Below are positions 6,902 to 14,911 of a stretch of DNA of 64,000 nt, one piece after another (the first letter of the stretch is position 1; each line of letters opens with the position of its first letter). The DNA comes from Woeseiaceae bacterium (GTDB lineage Bacteria; Pseudomonadota; Gammaproteobacteria; Steroidobacterales; Woeseiaceae). Made by a program: the position numbers and the translations under genes. Where the stretch lies: assembly GCA_028280615.1 (NCBI GenBank), contig JANQLK010000049.1, positions 1 to 64,000 on the forward strand, in the 5' to 3' direction. The notes below the pieces were generated by a model that was not told the origin of the DNA, made no database searches, and saw only the letters and a list, made by a program, of their open reading frames with translations.

Positions 6902-8380
6902 ATGTCGTTGCCCGAGGAAGTGTACCCGGTTGCCGCCGTTCGCGAGATCGATCGGCGCGCAATTCACGACGCAGGTATTGGCGGCTATGAGCTCATGACC
7001 CGGGCCGGGCATGCGTCGCTCGCGGAAGCACTCCGCCAGTTTCCCGAGGCCGGGCATTGGCAGGTCGTATGCGGCGCCGGCAACAACGCGGGCGACGGCT
7101 TTGTGGTCGCTCGGCTCGCCGCAGAAAGGGGCATCGCCGCGACGGTCGTGTCGCTCGCCGATCCGGATGGTCTGAAGGGCGATGCGCGGACGGCCTTCGA
7201 GGACTACGCGGCGGCCGGCGGCAAGATCGAACGCTGGTCCGGGATTCTCGACGAGCAGGCCGACCTGCTCGTGGACGGGCTGTTGGGCAGCGGGCTCGAG
7301 CGGCCCGTCGAGGGCGCGTTCGCAGAGGCCGTGCGTGCAATCAACGACCACGCCGCTCCCGTGGTCGCGCTCGACCTGCCGTCCGGGCTGCACGGCGATT
7401 CGGGCAGGGCGTTGGGTGTGGCGGTCCGGGCCGAGCTGACGATCACCTTTGTCGGCCTGAAGCCTGGTTTGTTTCTCGAGGAGGGGCCGGATCGGGTTGG
7501 CGAGCTGGCCTTCGCCGGGCTCGACATACCGGCTACCTGTCACGACCCGTCGACGGTTCTTTATCGCCGCATCGGCAGCGCCGTGCTTCGGCGCGAACTG
7601 CCGCCAAGAGCGAGGAAATCGCACAAGGGGTCATTCGGTCATGTGCTCGTCGTCGGCGGCGGGCCCGGCATGCCCGGGGCGGCGAGACTGTGCGGCGAGG
7701 CCGCGCTTCGTGCCGGCGCCGGCCGCGTGAGTCTTGCCACCCACCCGTCACACGCCGCGGCCATCGTGCAGACCCGGCCGGAACTCATGGCTCATGCAAT
7801 AGCCGACGCGGGCGACGTAGTGCCGCTTCTCGACACGATCGATGTGGTGGCGTTCGGCCCCGGACTCGGCCGTACCGACTGGGCGCACGCCCTGTTCGAC
7901 GAACTCGCCGATTCCGCGCGACCGGCCGTCTGGGACGCGGACGCGCTGAACCTGCTCGCGGCGCGGCCCGCGAAGGTTCCGGGCCGGATACTGACGCCGC
8001 ACCCGGGCGAGGCGGGCACGCTGCTCGGTACGAGCGCCGGCGAAATCGAGTCCGACCGGCGTGCCGCACTGCTTGCGCTGGCTGATCGCTACGGCGGTCC
8101 CGTCGTCCTGAAGGGGGCGGGTACGCTCGTGTCGAGCGCTCAAGACCCACCCTGGCTGTCGGCATCGGGCAACCCGGGTATGGCCGCGCCCGGCATGGGG
8201 GACGTGCTGACGGGTATCGTCGCGGCGATGCTCGCGCAGGGCCTCGAGCCGGAGCTCGCTGCCGCGGTCGCCGTCGAGGCGCATGCCCGTGCCGGGGATC
8301 GGGCCGCCTGCGCTGGTGAACGCGGCCTGCTCGCATCCGAGCTCATGGCCGAGCTTCGCGGTGTGCTGAACCCGCGGTGA
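6902..8380 (+). CDS. nnr: Bifunctional NAD(P)HX epimerase / ADP-dependent dehydratase
   Basis: Nnr repairs hydrated NADH and NADPH. The N-terminal YjeF_N domain (about 1-210) epimerises R- and S-NAD(P)HX. The C-terminal ribokinase-like YjeF_C domain (about 225-490) dehydrates S-NAD(P)HX with ADP. Visible motifs are GAGNNAGDGFVVAR (NAD(P)HX site), VALDLPSGLHGDSG, GSFGHVLVVGGG at the start of the second domain, TPHPGEAGTLLG, LKGAGTLVS and the catalytic NPGMAAPGMGDVLTG. It opens the conserved nnr-tsaE-amiB-mutL-miaA-hfq series and overlaps tsaE by 4 bp (GTGA). Confidence 0.95.
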   Translation: MSLPEEVYPVAAVREIDRRAIHDAGIGGYELMTRAGHASLAEALRQFPEAGHWQVVCGAGNNAGDGFVVARLAAERGIAATVVSLADPDGLKGDARTAFEDYAAAGGKIERWSGILDEQADLLVDGLLGSGLERPVEGAFAEAVRAINDHAAPVVALDLPSGLHGDSGRALGVAVRAELTITFVGLKPGLFLEEGPDRVGELAFAGLDIPATCHDPSTVLYRRIGSAVLRRELPPRARKSHKGSFGHVLVVGGGPGMPGAARLCGEAALRAGAGRVSLATHPSHAAAIVQTRPELMAHAIADAGDVVPLLDTIDVVAFGPGLGRTDWAHALFDELADSARPAVWDADALNLLAARPAKVPGRILTPHPGEAGTLLGTSAGEIESDRRAALLALADRYGGPVVLKGAGTLVSSAQDPPWLSASGNPGMAAPGMGDVLTGIVAAMLAQGLEPELAAAVAVEAHARAGDRAACAGERGLLASELMAELRGVLNPR

Positions 8381-8844
8381 CGGATTGGCCCGTTCTGGCG
8401 CTGCCCGACGAAGCAGCGACGATCACGCTCGGCCGGCGCTGCGCAAAAGCGCTTCCGGACGACGTCAGCGGCTGGACACTGCTGCTGTCGGGCGACCTCG
8501 GCAGCGGCAAGTCGACGCTGGCGCGCGCCCTGATCGGCGCGCTGGGGCACTCGGGACCCGTGCCCAGCCCGACCTACACGCTGGTCGAGCCGTACACGCT
8601 CGAGCGCGGCACCGTGTACCACGTTGATCTCTACCGCGTGGCCGATCCCGGCGAACTGTATTTCCTGGGCTTCGACGATCTCGACACGGGATTGCGCCTC
8701 GTCGAATGGCCGGATCGGGCGCCCGGCCTCGACGACACGGCCGACCTGTCGATCGAGCTCGACTACGCGCCGACCGGCCGCCTGGCGCGGATTCGCGGTT
8801 TGAGCCCGCGCGGCACGGATCTGGCCCGACGCCTCGCGCTCTGA
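8377..8844 (+). CDS. tsaE: tRNA t6A threonylcarbamoyl transferase component TsaE (ATPase)
   Basis: TsaE is the ATPase that drives turnover of the TsaB-TsaD complex when threonylcarbamoyl-adenosine is formed at position 37 of ANN-reading tRNAs. The 155-residue product has the Walker A motif LLSGDLGSGKSTLARAL at about residue 34-50, SPTYTLVEPY, and the DLYRVADPGELYFLG segment with the Walker B aspartate. It starts with GTG inside the nnr stop (GTGA overlap), so translation is probably coupled. A hairpin and an independent promoter separate it from amiB. Confidence 0.93.
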   Translation: MTDWPVLALPDEAATITLGRRCAKALPDDVSGWTLLLSGDLGSGKSTLARALIGALGHSGPVPSPTYTLVEPYTLERGTVYHVDLYRVADPGELYFLGFDDLDTGLRLVEWPDRAPGLDDTADLSIELDYAPTGRLARIRGLSPRGTDLARRLAL

Positions 8845-8849
8845 GCACT

Positions 8850-8870
8850 GCAAACCTGCATGAGGTTTGC
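8850..8870 (+). terminator. Hairpin after tsaE, possible attenuator
   Basis: An 8-bp stem GCAAACCT/AGGTTTGC with loop GCATG begins 6 nt after the tsaE stop. No T-run follows, so it may reduce readthrough into amiB or stabilise the nnr-tsaE mRNA end. Confidence 0.3.
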
Positions 8871-8901
8871 CGACTATCTTCATAATATTGAAGACAAAAT
8901 A

Positions 8902-8929
8902 TTGGAATCTCGTCGAATATTCGTATACT
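8902..8929 (+). promoter_or_regulatory. Promoter for amiB-mutL
   Basis: TTGGAA (8902-8907) and TATACT (8924-8929) are spaced by 16 bp within the AT-rich 127-bp gap before amiB. The predicted start is near 8936, leaving a 5' leader of about 36 nt. This is a sequence-match call only. Confidence 0.5.
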
Positions 8930-8971
8930 GATCCGACATAATCTTCGTGATTCGGGACAGGGCGGCGAGCG

Positions 8972-10288
8972 ATGTTCAATTTCCGCGGGTTGGTGGCGGT
9001 CATTCTGGCGATCTGGAGCCTCGGCGTCGAGGCCGGCACGACGGTGCAAAACATCCGCATCTGGTCCGAAGCGGATAAGACTCGTGTGGTGCTCGATCTT
9101 AGCGAACCCGCCCGCCATTCGATTTTCACGCTGCGCGGACCGGACCGTCTGGTCGTGGATCTCAGGGACGGCAAGCTTGCCAATTCGATCAAGGCGCTGC
9201 CGAAGGGCACCGGACTCGTGCGCAACATTCGCAGCGGTGTCCGCGCCAACGGGCAGCTCCGCGTGGTGCTGGATCTCAATGCGGAAGTCCGGTCGCGGAG
9301 TTTTACGGCGAATCCGAACAGCGCCTACGGTCACCGGCTGGTGATCGATCTCAAGCGCTCGGGCAGACCGCAGGCCGTCAAGCGCGCCTCCGAGACCTAC
9401 ACGAAGGGCCGCGACGTCGTCGTCGCCATCGATCCCGGTCACGGCGGCCATGATCCGGGCTCGGTCGGTCGGGCGCGCACGTATGAGAAAGACGTTGCGC
9501 TCGCGATTTCCCGGGAGCTCGCGCGGCAGGTAAATGCCGAGCCGGGCATGCGCGCCATCCTGATACGCGACCGCGACGAGTACATCGATCACCGCGCGCG
9601 CATGCAGATTGCCCGCGACAATCGTGCCGACCTGTTTCTGTCGATCCACGCCGACGCCGTCGACGATCGGCGGCCGCAGGGAACGACGGTCTACGCCCTT
9701 TCGCTAAAGGGCGCGAGCGATGAGGCCGCGCGCCAGCTGGCCGCCCGCGAGAACGCCACGGTCGGCGGCGTGGCGCTGGACGACAAGGACTACGTGCTCG
9801 CGTCGGTCCTGTACGACCTGTCGCAGAACGCAGCGCTGAGCGCGAGTCTCGAGGTCGGCGACGAGATCTCGGCCGAACTCGCGCGCATCGGCAAGGTTCA
9901 TCGTCGTGCCGTACAGCAGGCCGGCTTTCTCGTCCTCAAGTCGCCGGACATGCCTTCGGTGCTCGTGGAAACCGGCTTCATCTCGAATCCGGACGAAGAG
10001 CGTCGCCTCAAGGATCGCCGCCACCAGCAAAAACTGGCCGGCGCGATGCTGAACGGCATTCGCGACTACTTCTACGAAAACCCGCCCCCGGACACGCAGA
10101 TTGCACTGGATGCCGGGCGCGGGCCTCAACGCGTCGTACGGCACGTAATCGCGCGCGGCGACACGCTATCGGAGATCGCCGAACGCTACAACGTCAGCAC
10201 GGCGGCCTTGAGGCGCGCCAACCGGCTGTCGGGCGACGCCATCCGTGTCGGCCAGACGCTGTCGATCCCGGTGTACGGCGGCGGCTGA
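8972..10288 (+). CDS. amiB: N-acetylmuramoyl-L-alanine amidase, AMIN-Amidase_3-LysM
   Basis: This periplasmic zinc amidase cleaves the lactyl-amide bond of peptidoglycan and splits septal wall during daughter-cell separation. The 438-residue precursor has a signal peptide (residues 1-21, ending VEAG), an AMIN domain (about 25-125) that targets the septum, and an Amidase_3 domain. Its zinc ligands and catalytic residues are visible in AIDPGHGGHDPG, YEKDVAL, SIHADAV and VLVETGFISNP. A C-terminal LysM repeat (IARGDTLSEIAERYNVS) binds glycan. E. coli AmiB lacks LysM, but many gammaproteobacterial AmiB proteins have it. AmiC-type naming is possible; the position before mutL favours amiB. Confidence 0.92.
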   Translation: MFNFRGLVAVILAIWSLGVEAGTTVQNIRIWSEADKTRVVLDLSEPARHSIFTLRGPDRLVVDLRDGKLANSIKALPKGTGLVRNIRSGVRANGQLRVVLDLNAEVRSRSFTANPNSAYGHRLVIDLKRSGRPQAVKRASETYTKGRDVVVAIDPGHGGHDPGSVGRARTYEKDVALAISRELARQVNAEPGMRAILIRDRDEYIDHRARMQIARDNRADLFLSIHADAVDDRRPQGTTVYALSLKGASDEAARQLAARENATVGGVALDDKDYVLASVLYDLSQNAALSASLEVGDEISAELARIGKVHRRAVQQAGFLVLKSPDMPSVLVETGFISNPDEERRLKDRRHQQKLAGAMLNGIRDYFYENPPPDTQIALDAGRGPQRVVRHVIARGDTLSEIAERYNVSTAALRRANRLSGDAIRVGQTLSIPVYGGG

Positions 10289-10376
10289 GCATTCGGCTGG
10301 CCCGCGCGAGACATTTCGCGGTCGATTTGAAAGAATGTCGGGCTTTCTCGAAGCCCGCGGCCGGTGCCGCACGTCC

Positions 10377-12164
10377 ATGCCTATCGCCAAACTCCCGAGC
10401 CACCTCGTCAACCAGATCGCGGCGGGCGAAGTCGTCGAACGCCCCGCTTCGGTCGTCAAGGAGCTCGTGGAAAACAGTCTGGATGCCGGCGCTCGCAAGA
10501 TCGAGGTCGACGTCGTCGCGGGCGGCAGCAAGCTGATCAGGATTCGCGATGACGGTGCGGGCATCCCGCGGGACGAGCTCGCGCTCGCGCTGTCGCGGCA
10601 CGCAACCAGCAAGATTTCGAGCCTCGACGATCTCGAGGCCGTCGCATCGCTGGGCTTTCGCGGCGAGGCGTTGCCGAGCATCGCATCCGTCGCGCGACTG
10701 GTCCTGACGTCGCGTGCCGACGGAGACGAAACCGCCTGGCAGGTCGAGGCCGACAACGGGGCCTTGAGCGACCCTCGCCCGGCTGCGCACGGCAGGGGTA
10801 CGACGGTCGAGGTGCATGACCTGTTCTACAACACGCCGGCGCGGCGCAAGTTCCTGCGCACCGAACGCACCGAGTTCGGTCATATCGACAAGTGGCTCAA
10901 GCGGCTTGCGCTGTCGCGGCCCGACGCGTCGATCAGGCTCACTCACAATCGCCGCACCGTGCTGGACCTGCCCGCCGCGAATTCCGCTCCGGATCGGCTC
11001 AGACGCGTCGCAAGAATCTGCGGCGACGCGTTCGCGGAGCAATCGCTGTACGTCGAGCGCGAGGTCGACGATATCGCGATGTCGGGCTACATTGGACTGC
11101 CGACCTTCAACCGCAGCCAGCCGGACATGCAGTTCTGGTTCGTGAACGGCCGATCGATCAACGACAAGACGCTGTCGCACGCGGCGCGGCACGCCTATCG
11201 TGACGTCCTGTTTCACGGCCGCTTCCCGGCCTACGTCCTGCAGCTGTCCATGGATCCCGCGCTCGTGGATGCCAACGCGCATCCGGCCAAGCACGAGGTC
11301 CGCTTCCGCGACGGCCGGCGGCTGCACGGTATCGTTGCGCAAGCGCTCGAGGAGGCGCTCACCGAGACGCGGCCCGCCGGCGCGGCGCCGACGCCGGTAC
11401 CGGCGGCGAGGGAGCGGATATTCTCGCAGGGCCGAATGCCGCTCGGAGCCGGACGTCCTTCGAGCCCGGCGAGCGCCGGCGTCCGCGAGGCGCTGGCGGC
11501 ATACGATTCTTTCCGACAGGCGGCCGCCGACGCAGGCGTGCCGGAGCCCGCGCCTGCGCAGGCTTCCGAGGCCGGCGACGTTCCGCCGCTGGGCTATGCG
11601 GTCGCGCAGCTCGCCGGCGTCTACATACTGGCTGAAAACGCCGAGGGGCTGGTCGTCGTCGACATGCACGCGGCGCATGAACGTATCGTGTACGAGAAGC
11701 TCAAGCGCGGCTTCGCCGACCGCTCGCTCGTGCGTCAGCCGCTGCTGGTCCCGGTGTCCGTGTCCGTGTCCGAGGGCGAGGCAAATCTCGTCGAGGACGC
11801 TACCGACACGCTCGGCCAGATCGGCCTCGTCGTCGATCGGGCAGGGCCCACGACGCTGACGATCCGCGAGGTACCGACGCTGTTGCGCGACGCCGATGCC
11901 GAGGCGATGCTGCGCGACGTGCTGAGCGACCTCGTCGAGGCGGGACGCTCGAGCCGGGTGGACGACGCCTGCGACGAATACCTCGCGACGCTCGCCTGCC
12001 ACACGTCGGTGCGCGCGAACCGGCGGCTGTCGGAGAGCGAGATGAATGCCCTGCTGCGCGAGATGGAATCGACCGAGCGAGCCGACCAGTGCAACCATGG
12101 CCGTCCGACGTGGACCTCGATCACGATGTCGGAGCTCGATCGCCTGTTCCTTCGCGGTCGCTGA
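10377..12164 (+). CDS. mutL: DNA mismatch repair protein MutL
   Basis: MutL couples mismatch recognition by MutS to strand removal. The 595-residue product begins with the GHKL ATPase: IAAGEVVERPASVVKELVEN, then DDGAGI, TSKI, GFRGEALPSI and GRGTTVEV. The C-terminal region contains DMHAAHERIVYE, a close match to the DQHA(X)2E(X)4E endonuclease motif, plus ACHTSVRANR and CNHGRPTW. An endonuclease-type MutL fits genomes without MutH. ATG at 10377 is chosen because homology starts there; an in-frame ATG at 10335 and a further upstream GTG overlapping amiB are less likely. miaA follows after 7 bp. Confidence 0.94.
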   Translation: MPIAKLPSHLVNQIAAGEVVERPASVVKELVENSLDAGARKIEVDVVAGGSKLIRIRDDGAGIPRDELALALSRHATSKISSLDDLEAVASLGFRGEALPSIASVARLVLTSRADGDETAWQVEADNGALSDPRPAAHGRGTTVEVHDLFYNTPARRKFLRTERTEFGHIDKWLKRLALSRPDASIRLTHNRRTVLDLPAANSAPDRLRRVARICGDAFAEQSLYVEREVDDIAMSGYIGLPTFNRSQPDMQFWFVNGRSINDKTLSHAARHAYRDVLFHGRFPAYVLQLSMDPALVDANAHPAKHEVRFRDGRRLHGIVAQALEEALTETRPAGAAPTPVPAARERIFSQGRMPLGAGRPSSPASAGVREALAAYDSFRQAAADAGVPEPAPAQASEAGDVPPLGYAVAQLAGVYILAENAEGLVVVDMHAAHERIVYEKLKRGFADRSLVRQPLLVPVSVSVSEGEANLVEDATDTLGQIGLVVDRAGPTTLTIREVPTLLRDADAEAMLRDVLSDLVEAGRSSRVDDACDEYLATLACHTSVRANRRLSESEMNALLREMESTERADQCNHGRPTWTSITMSELDRLFLRGR

Positions 12165-12171
12165 CGGGACC

Positions 12172-13110
12172 ATGCCGGCCCGCATAACGGCGCTGTGCCT
12201 GATGGGGCCGACGGCGTCGGGCAAGACCGACCTTGCCGCGAAACTCGCGAGGCGCTTCCCGGTCGAGGTGATCAGCGTGGACTCGACGCTCGTGTATCGC
12301 GGCATGGACATCGGCACGGCCAAGCCGACGCCCGAGTTCCTCAAGCGCGTTCCGCATCGACTCGTCGACATTCGCGATCCCGAAGACAGTTACTCCGCCG
12401 GTGAGTTCGTCGAAGACGCCCGTGCCGCGATGCAAGAGATTCACGCGGCCGGCCGAATACCGCTGCTCGTCGGCGGCACGATGATGTATTTTCGGGCGCT
12501 GACGCAGGGCATTGCCGGGCTGCCGAAGGCCGATGCCGCGCTGCGCGCGGAAATCGATGCCGAGGCCGACCGGGCCGGCTGGCCTGCCTTGCATGCGCAA
12601 CTGGCTCGCGTGGACCCCGACGCGGCCGAGCGCATCGCGCCAAACGATCGCCAGCGAATCCAGCGGGCGATCGAGGTATACCGGCAGAGCGGGCGTCCGA
12701 TCTCCGCCTGGCAGGCGGACGATACGGCCGCTAACGACACCGTTCGCTACGTGCGCATGGGCCTGATGATTGAACCGCGGGCGCGACTTCATGAGCGCAT
12801 CGAGAAGCGGCTGGATATTATAATTAACAATGGTTTAGAGGGTGAAGTAAAAGTACTTTATAAGCGGCCGTGCCTAAGCCGCGATGCGGCCTCGATGCGC
12901 GCCGTGGGCTACCGTCAGTTTTGGGCGTACGTGGCCGGCGAAAGTTCTTTCGACGAGGCGCGTTACCGCAGCCTCGTCGCGACGCGCCAGCTCGCCAAGC
13001 GGCAGATCACCTGGCTTCGCTCCGAACCGGAGCTCACGTTTTTCGACCCCCTTGAAGACGATGCTATCGACGCTATGTCAGCTTTCCTGATACCATTTTT
13101 TAACGCTTAG
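12172..13110 (+). CDS. miaA: tRNA dimethylallyltransferase
   Basis: MiaA transfers a dimethylallyl group to N6 of A37 in tRNAs that read UNN codons. The 312-residue protein begins with the P-loop LMGPTASGKTDLAAKLA, followed by ISVDSTLVYRGMDIGTAKP, HRLVDIRDP, LVGGTMMYF and NDRQRIQRAIEVYR, all family hallmarks. The start at 12172 is the ATG directly before the P-loop. At about residues 214-230 the codons become strikingly AT-rich (ATTATAATTAACAATGG) while the protein stays in family register. This probably reflects an embedded hfq promoter. It lies between mutL (7 bp) and hfq (78 bp). Confidence 0.95.
   Translation: MPARITALCLMGPTASGKTDLAAKLARRFPVEVISVDSTLVYRGMDIGTAKPTPEFLKRVPHRLVDIRDPEDSYSAGEFVEDARAAMQEIHAAGRIPLLVGGTMMYFRALTQGIAGLPKADAALRAEIDAEADRAGWPALHAQLARVDPDAAERIAPNDRQRIQRAIEVYRQSGRPISAWQADDTAANDTVRYVRMGLMIEPRARLHERIEKRLDIIINNGLEGEVKVLYKRPCLSRDAASMRAVGYRQFWAYVAGESSFDEARYRSLVATRQLAKRQITWLRSEPELTFFDPLEDDAIDAMSAFLIPFFNA
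12811..12864 (+). promoter_or_regulatory. AT-rich tract in miaA, possible hfq promoter region
   Basis: A stretch of about 54 bp of A/T-rich codons interrupts GC-rich coding DNA. It contains a perfect TATAAT (12819-12824) and a second -10-like TATAAG (12859-12864). No good -35 partner is visible for either. In E. coli several hfq promoters lie inside miaA, so an internal promoter for hfq-hflXKC is plausible. Confidence 0.4.
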
Positions 13111-13188
13111 GCAGAACACCCCGACGACTTGGGCTACCGGCGCCACCGGTGCGGGTGTTCGACAAAATCAATAACAAGGAGACCCGAT

Positions 13189-13434
13189 ATGGCTAAAGGG
13201 CAAACGCTTCAAGACCCGTTCCTTAACATACTTCGCAAGGAAAAAGTTCCTGTTTCCATCTACCTCGTCAACGGCATCAAGCTGCAAGGGCAGGTCGACT
13301 CGTTCGATCAGTTCGTGGTCCTGCTCAAGAACAGCGTCAACCAGATGGTGTACAAGCACGCGATTTCGACCGTGGTTCCGTCGCGTAACGTCCGCCTGCC
13401 AATGCCCGACGACGCTGGAGACAGCGACGACTGA
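13189..13434 (+). CDS. hfq: RNA chaperone Hfq
   Basis: Hfq is a hexameric Sm-like protein that pairs small RNAs with mRNAs and affects RNA decay. The 81-residue product has the Sm1 motif ([35 protein letters not shown]) and the Sm2 motif [12 protein letters not shown], followed by a short acidic tail (DDAGDSDD). The ATG at 13189 has a strong Shine-Dalgarno AAGGAG at 13176-13181 with 7-nt spacing. It sits between miaA and hflX as in most gammaproteobacteria. Confidence 0.97.
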   Translation: MAKGQTLQDPFLNILRKEKVPVSIYLVNGIKLQGQVDSFDQFVVLLKNSVNQMVYKHAISTVVPSRNVRLPMPDDAGDSDD

Positions 13435-13547
13435 CAGCCCTGTCGGCTGGATGGCTTGCGGCAAAGGCCGTACTTCCGTGGATAAACAAGAGACGAGCGC
13501 CTCGACGTCGCTCGGCCCCGGCCTGCGGCTGGCGGAAGGGCCTCGGC

Positions 13548-14894
13548 GTGCGACGCCGGCCGGAGGCCGGCATGTTTGAACGGCCGCAAAGCGGCGAACT
13601 CGCGATACTCGTCCACGCGAGCGCGGACGGCGCGCCTGACGAAACCGAGCGGGACGAGTTCGCCCTGCTGGCGCGGTCGGCCGGTGCCGTTGTCGTCGGC
13701 GAGGTGATCAGTGGCCGAAAGCGCCCGGACCCGCGCTACTTCATAGGCGCCGGCAAGTTCGACGAGCTCAAGCGGGCGATCGCCGAGCAGTCGGCCGAGC
13801 TCGTCATATCCTCGGCCGAGTTGAGCCCGAGCCAGGAGCGCAACCTGGAGCGCGCGCTCGAGTGCCGCGTGCTGGATCGGGCCGGCCTGATCCTCGACAT
13901 CTTTGCCCAGCGCGCCCGGAGTTTCGAGGGCAAGCTGCAGGTGGAGCTGGCGCAGCTAAGGCATTTGTCCACGCGGCTGGTGCGAGGCTGGACGCACCTG
14001 GAGCGCCAGAAAGGCGGCATCGGCCTGCGCGGACCCGGCGAAACACAGCTCGAAACGGACCGGCGGCTGCTGGGCAATCGCATCACCAAGCTCAAGTCCC
14101 GCCTCGCACAGGTCGACGGCCGCCGGGCCATGAACCGCCGCAACCGGGATCGGGCCGAGGTGCCGACGGTCGCGCTCGTCGGTTACACGAACGCCGGCAA
14201 ATCCACGCTGTTTAACGCGCTTACGGATGCCGGTGTCTACGTCCGGGACCAGCTGTTTGCGACGCTCGACCCGACACTCAGGAAACTCGATCTGCCCGAC
14301 GGCTCCGGAGTCATCCTGGCCGACACGGTCGGCTTTGTCCGCGACCTGCCGCACGAACTCATTGCCGCGTTCCGTTCCACGCTGCAGGAGACCCGCGAGG
14401 CGGACTTGATTCTGCACGTGATCGACGCGAGCGACCCGCATCGCTGGCAGCGCGTGAGGCAGGTCAACACGGTGCTCAAAGATCTTGACGCCGATCGTGT
14501 GCCGCAGATTCGGGTGTACAATAAGATCGACCTGATGGATCGTACGCCGCGCATTGCGAGCAATCGCGATGGCGAAGGACGTGCCGTCTGGCTGTCGGCA
14601 GCGACGGGCGAGGGTGTATACATGCTGCTGGACGCTATCTGCCACCGACTGCGCCGCAAGACTCTGCACGGGCGAATGTACCTCGAACCGTCCCAGGGTC
14701 GGCTGCGTGCCATCTTGTTCGAAATGGGAGCGGTCCTCGACGAGGAGTCCGCCGGCGACGGCGGCTGGAATCTTGAATTGAAAATGGCCGAGACAGACTT
14801 ACATCGCTTTATCAAGCGTGAGAAGCTCGCGCCCGATGTGCTCGAACCACTGAGCGTACCCGTGCCCGGGACATCCGTGGAGAAGGCATCCTGA
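13548..14894 (+). CDS. hflX: Ribosome-associated GTPase HflX
   Basis: HflX is an Obg-type GTPase that splits stalled 70S ribosomes, especially after heat stress. The product (448 residues from GTG 13548) has the N-terminal HflX domain, the linker motif GPGETQLETDRRLL, G1 GYTNAGKSTLFNAL, G3 DTVGFVRDLPHELI and G4 YNKIDL. The GTG start is preferred because GGAAGGG lies 7 nt upstream. The alternative ATG at 13572 directly abuts a perfect 7-bp GC hairpin (13555-13571). hflK follows 17 bp after the stop. Confidence 0.93.
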   Translation: MRRRPEAGMFERPQSGELAILVHASADGAPDETERDEFALLARSAGAVVVGEVISGRKRPDPRYFIGAGKFDELKRAIAEQSAELVISSAELSPSQERNLERALECRVLDRAGLILDIFAQRARSFEGKLQVELAQLRHLSTRLVRGWTHLERQKGGIGLRGPGETQLETDRRLLGNRITKLKSRLAQVDGRRAMNRRNRDRAEVPTVALVGYTNAGKSTLFNALTDAGVYVRDQLFATLDPTLRKLDLPDGSGVILADTVGFVRDLPHELIAAFRSTLQETREADLILHVIDASDPHRWQRVRQVNTVLKDLDADRVPQIRVYNKIDLMDRTPRIASNRDGEGRAVWLSAATGEGVYMLLDAICHRLRRKTLHGRMYLEPSQGRLRAILFEMGAVLDEESAGDGGWNLELKMAETDLHRFIKREKLAPDVLEPLSVPVPGTSVEKAS

Positions 14895-14911
14895 AACGAA
14901 GCAGAGTGATT

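Noticed and set aside
10245..10376. N-terminal extension of MutL starting inside amiB
   Set aside because: The extra residues have no MutL similarity, overlap amiB, and homology starts exactly at ATG 10377.
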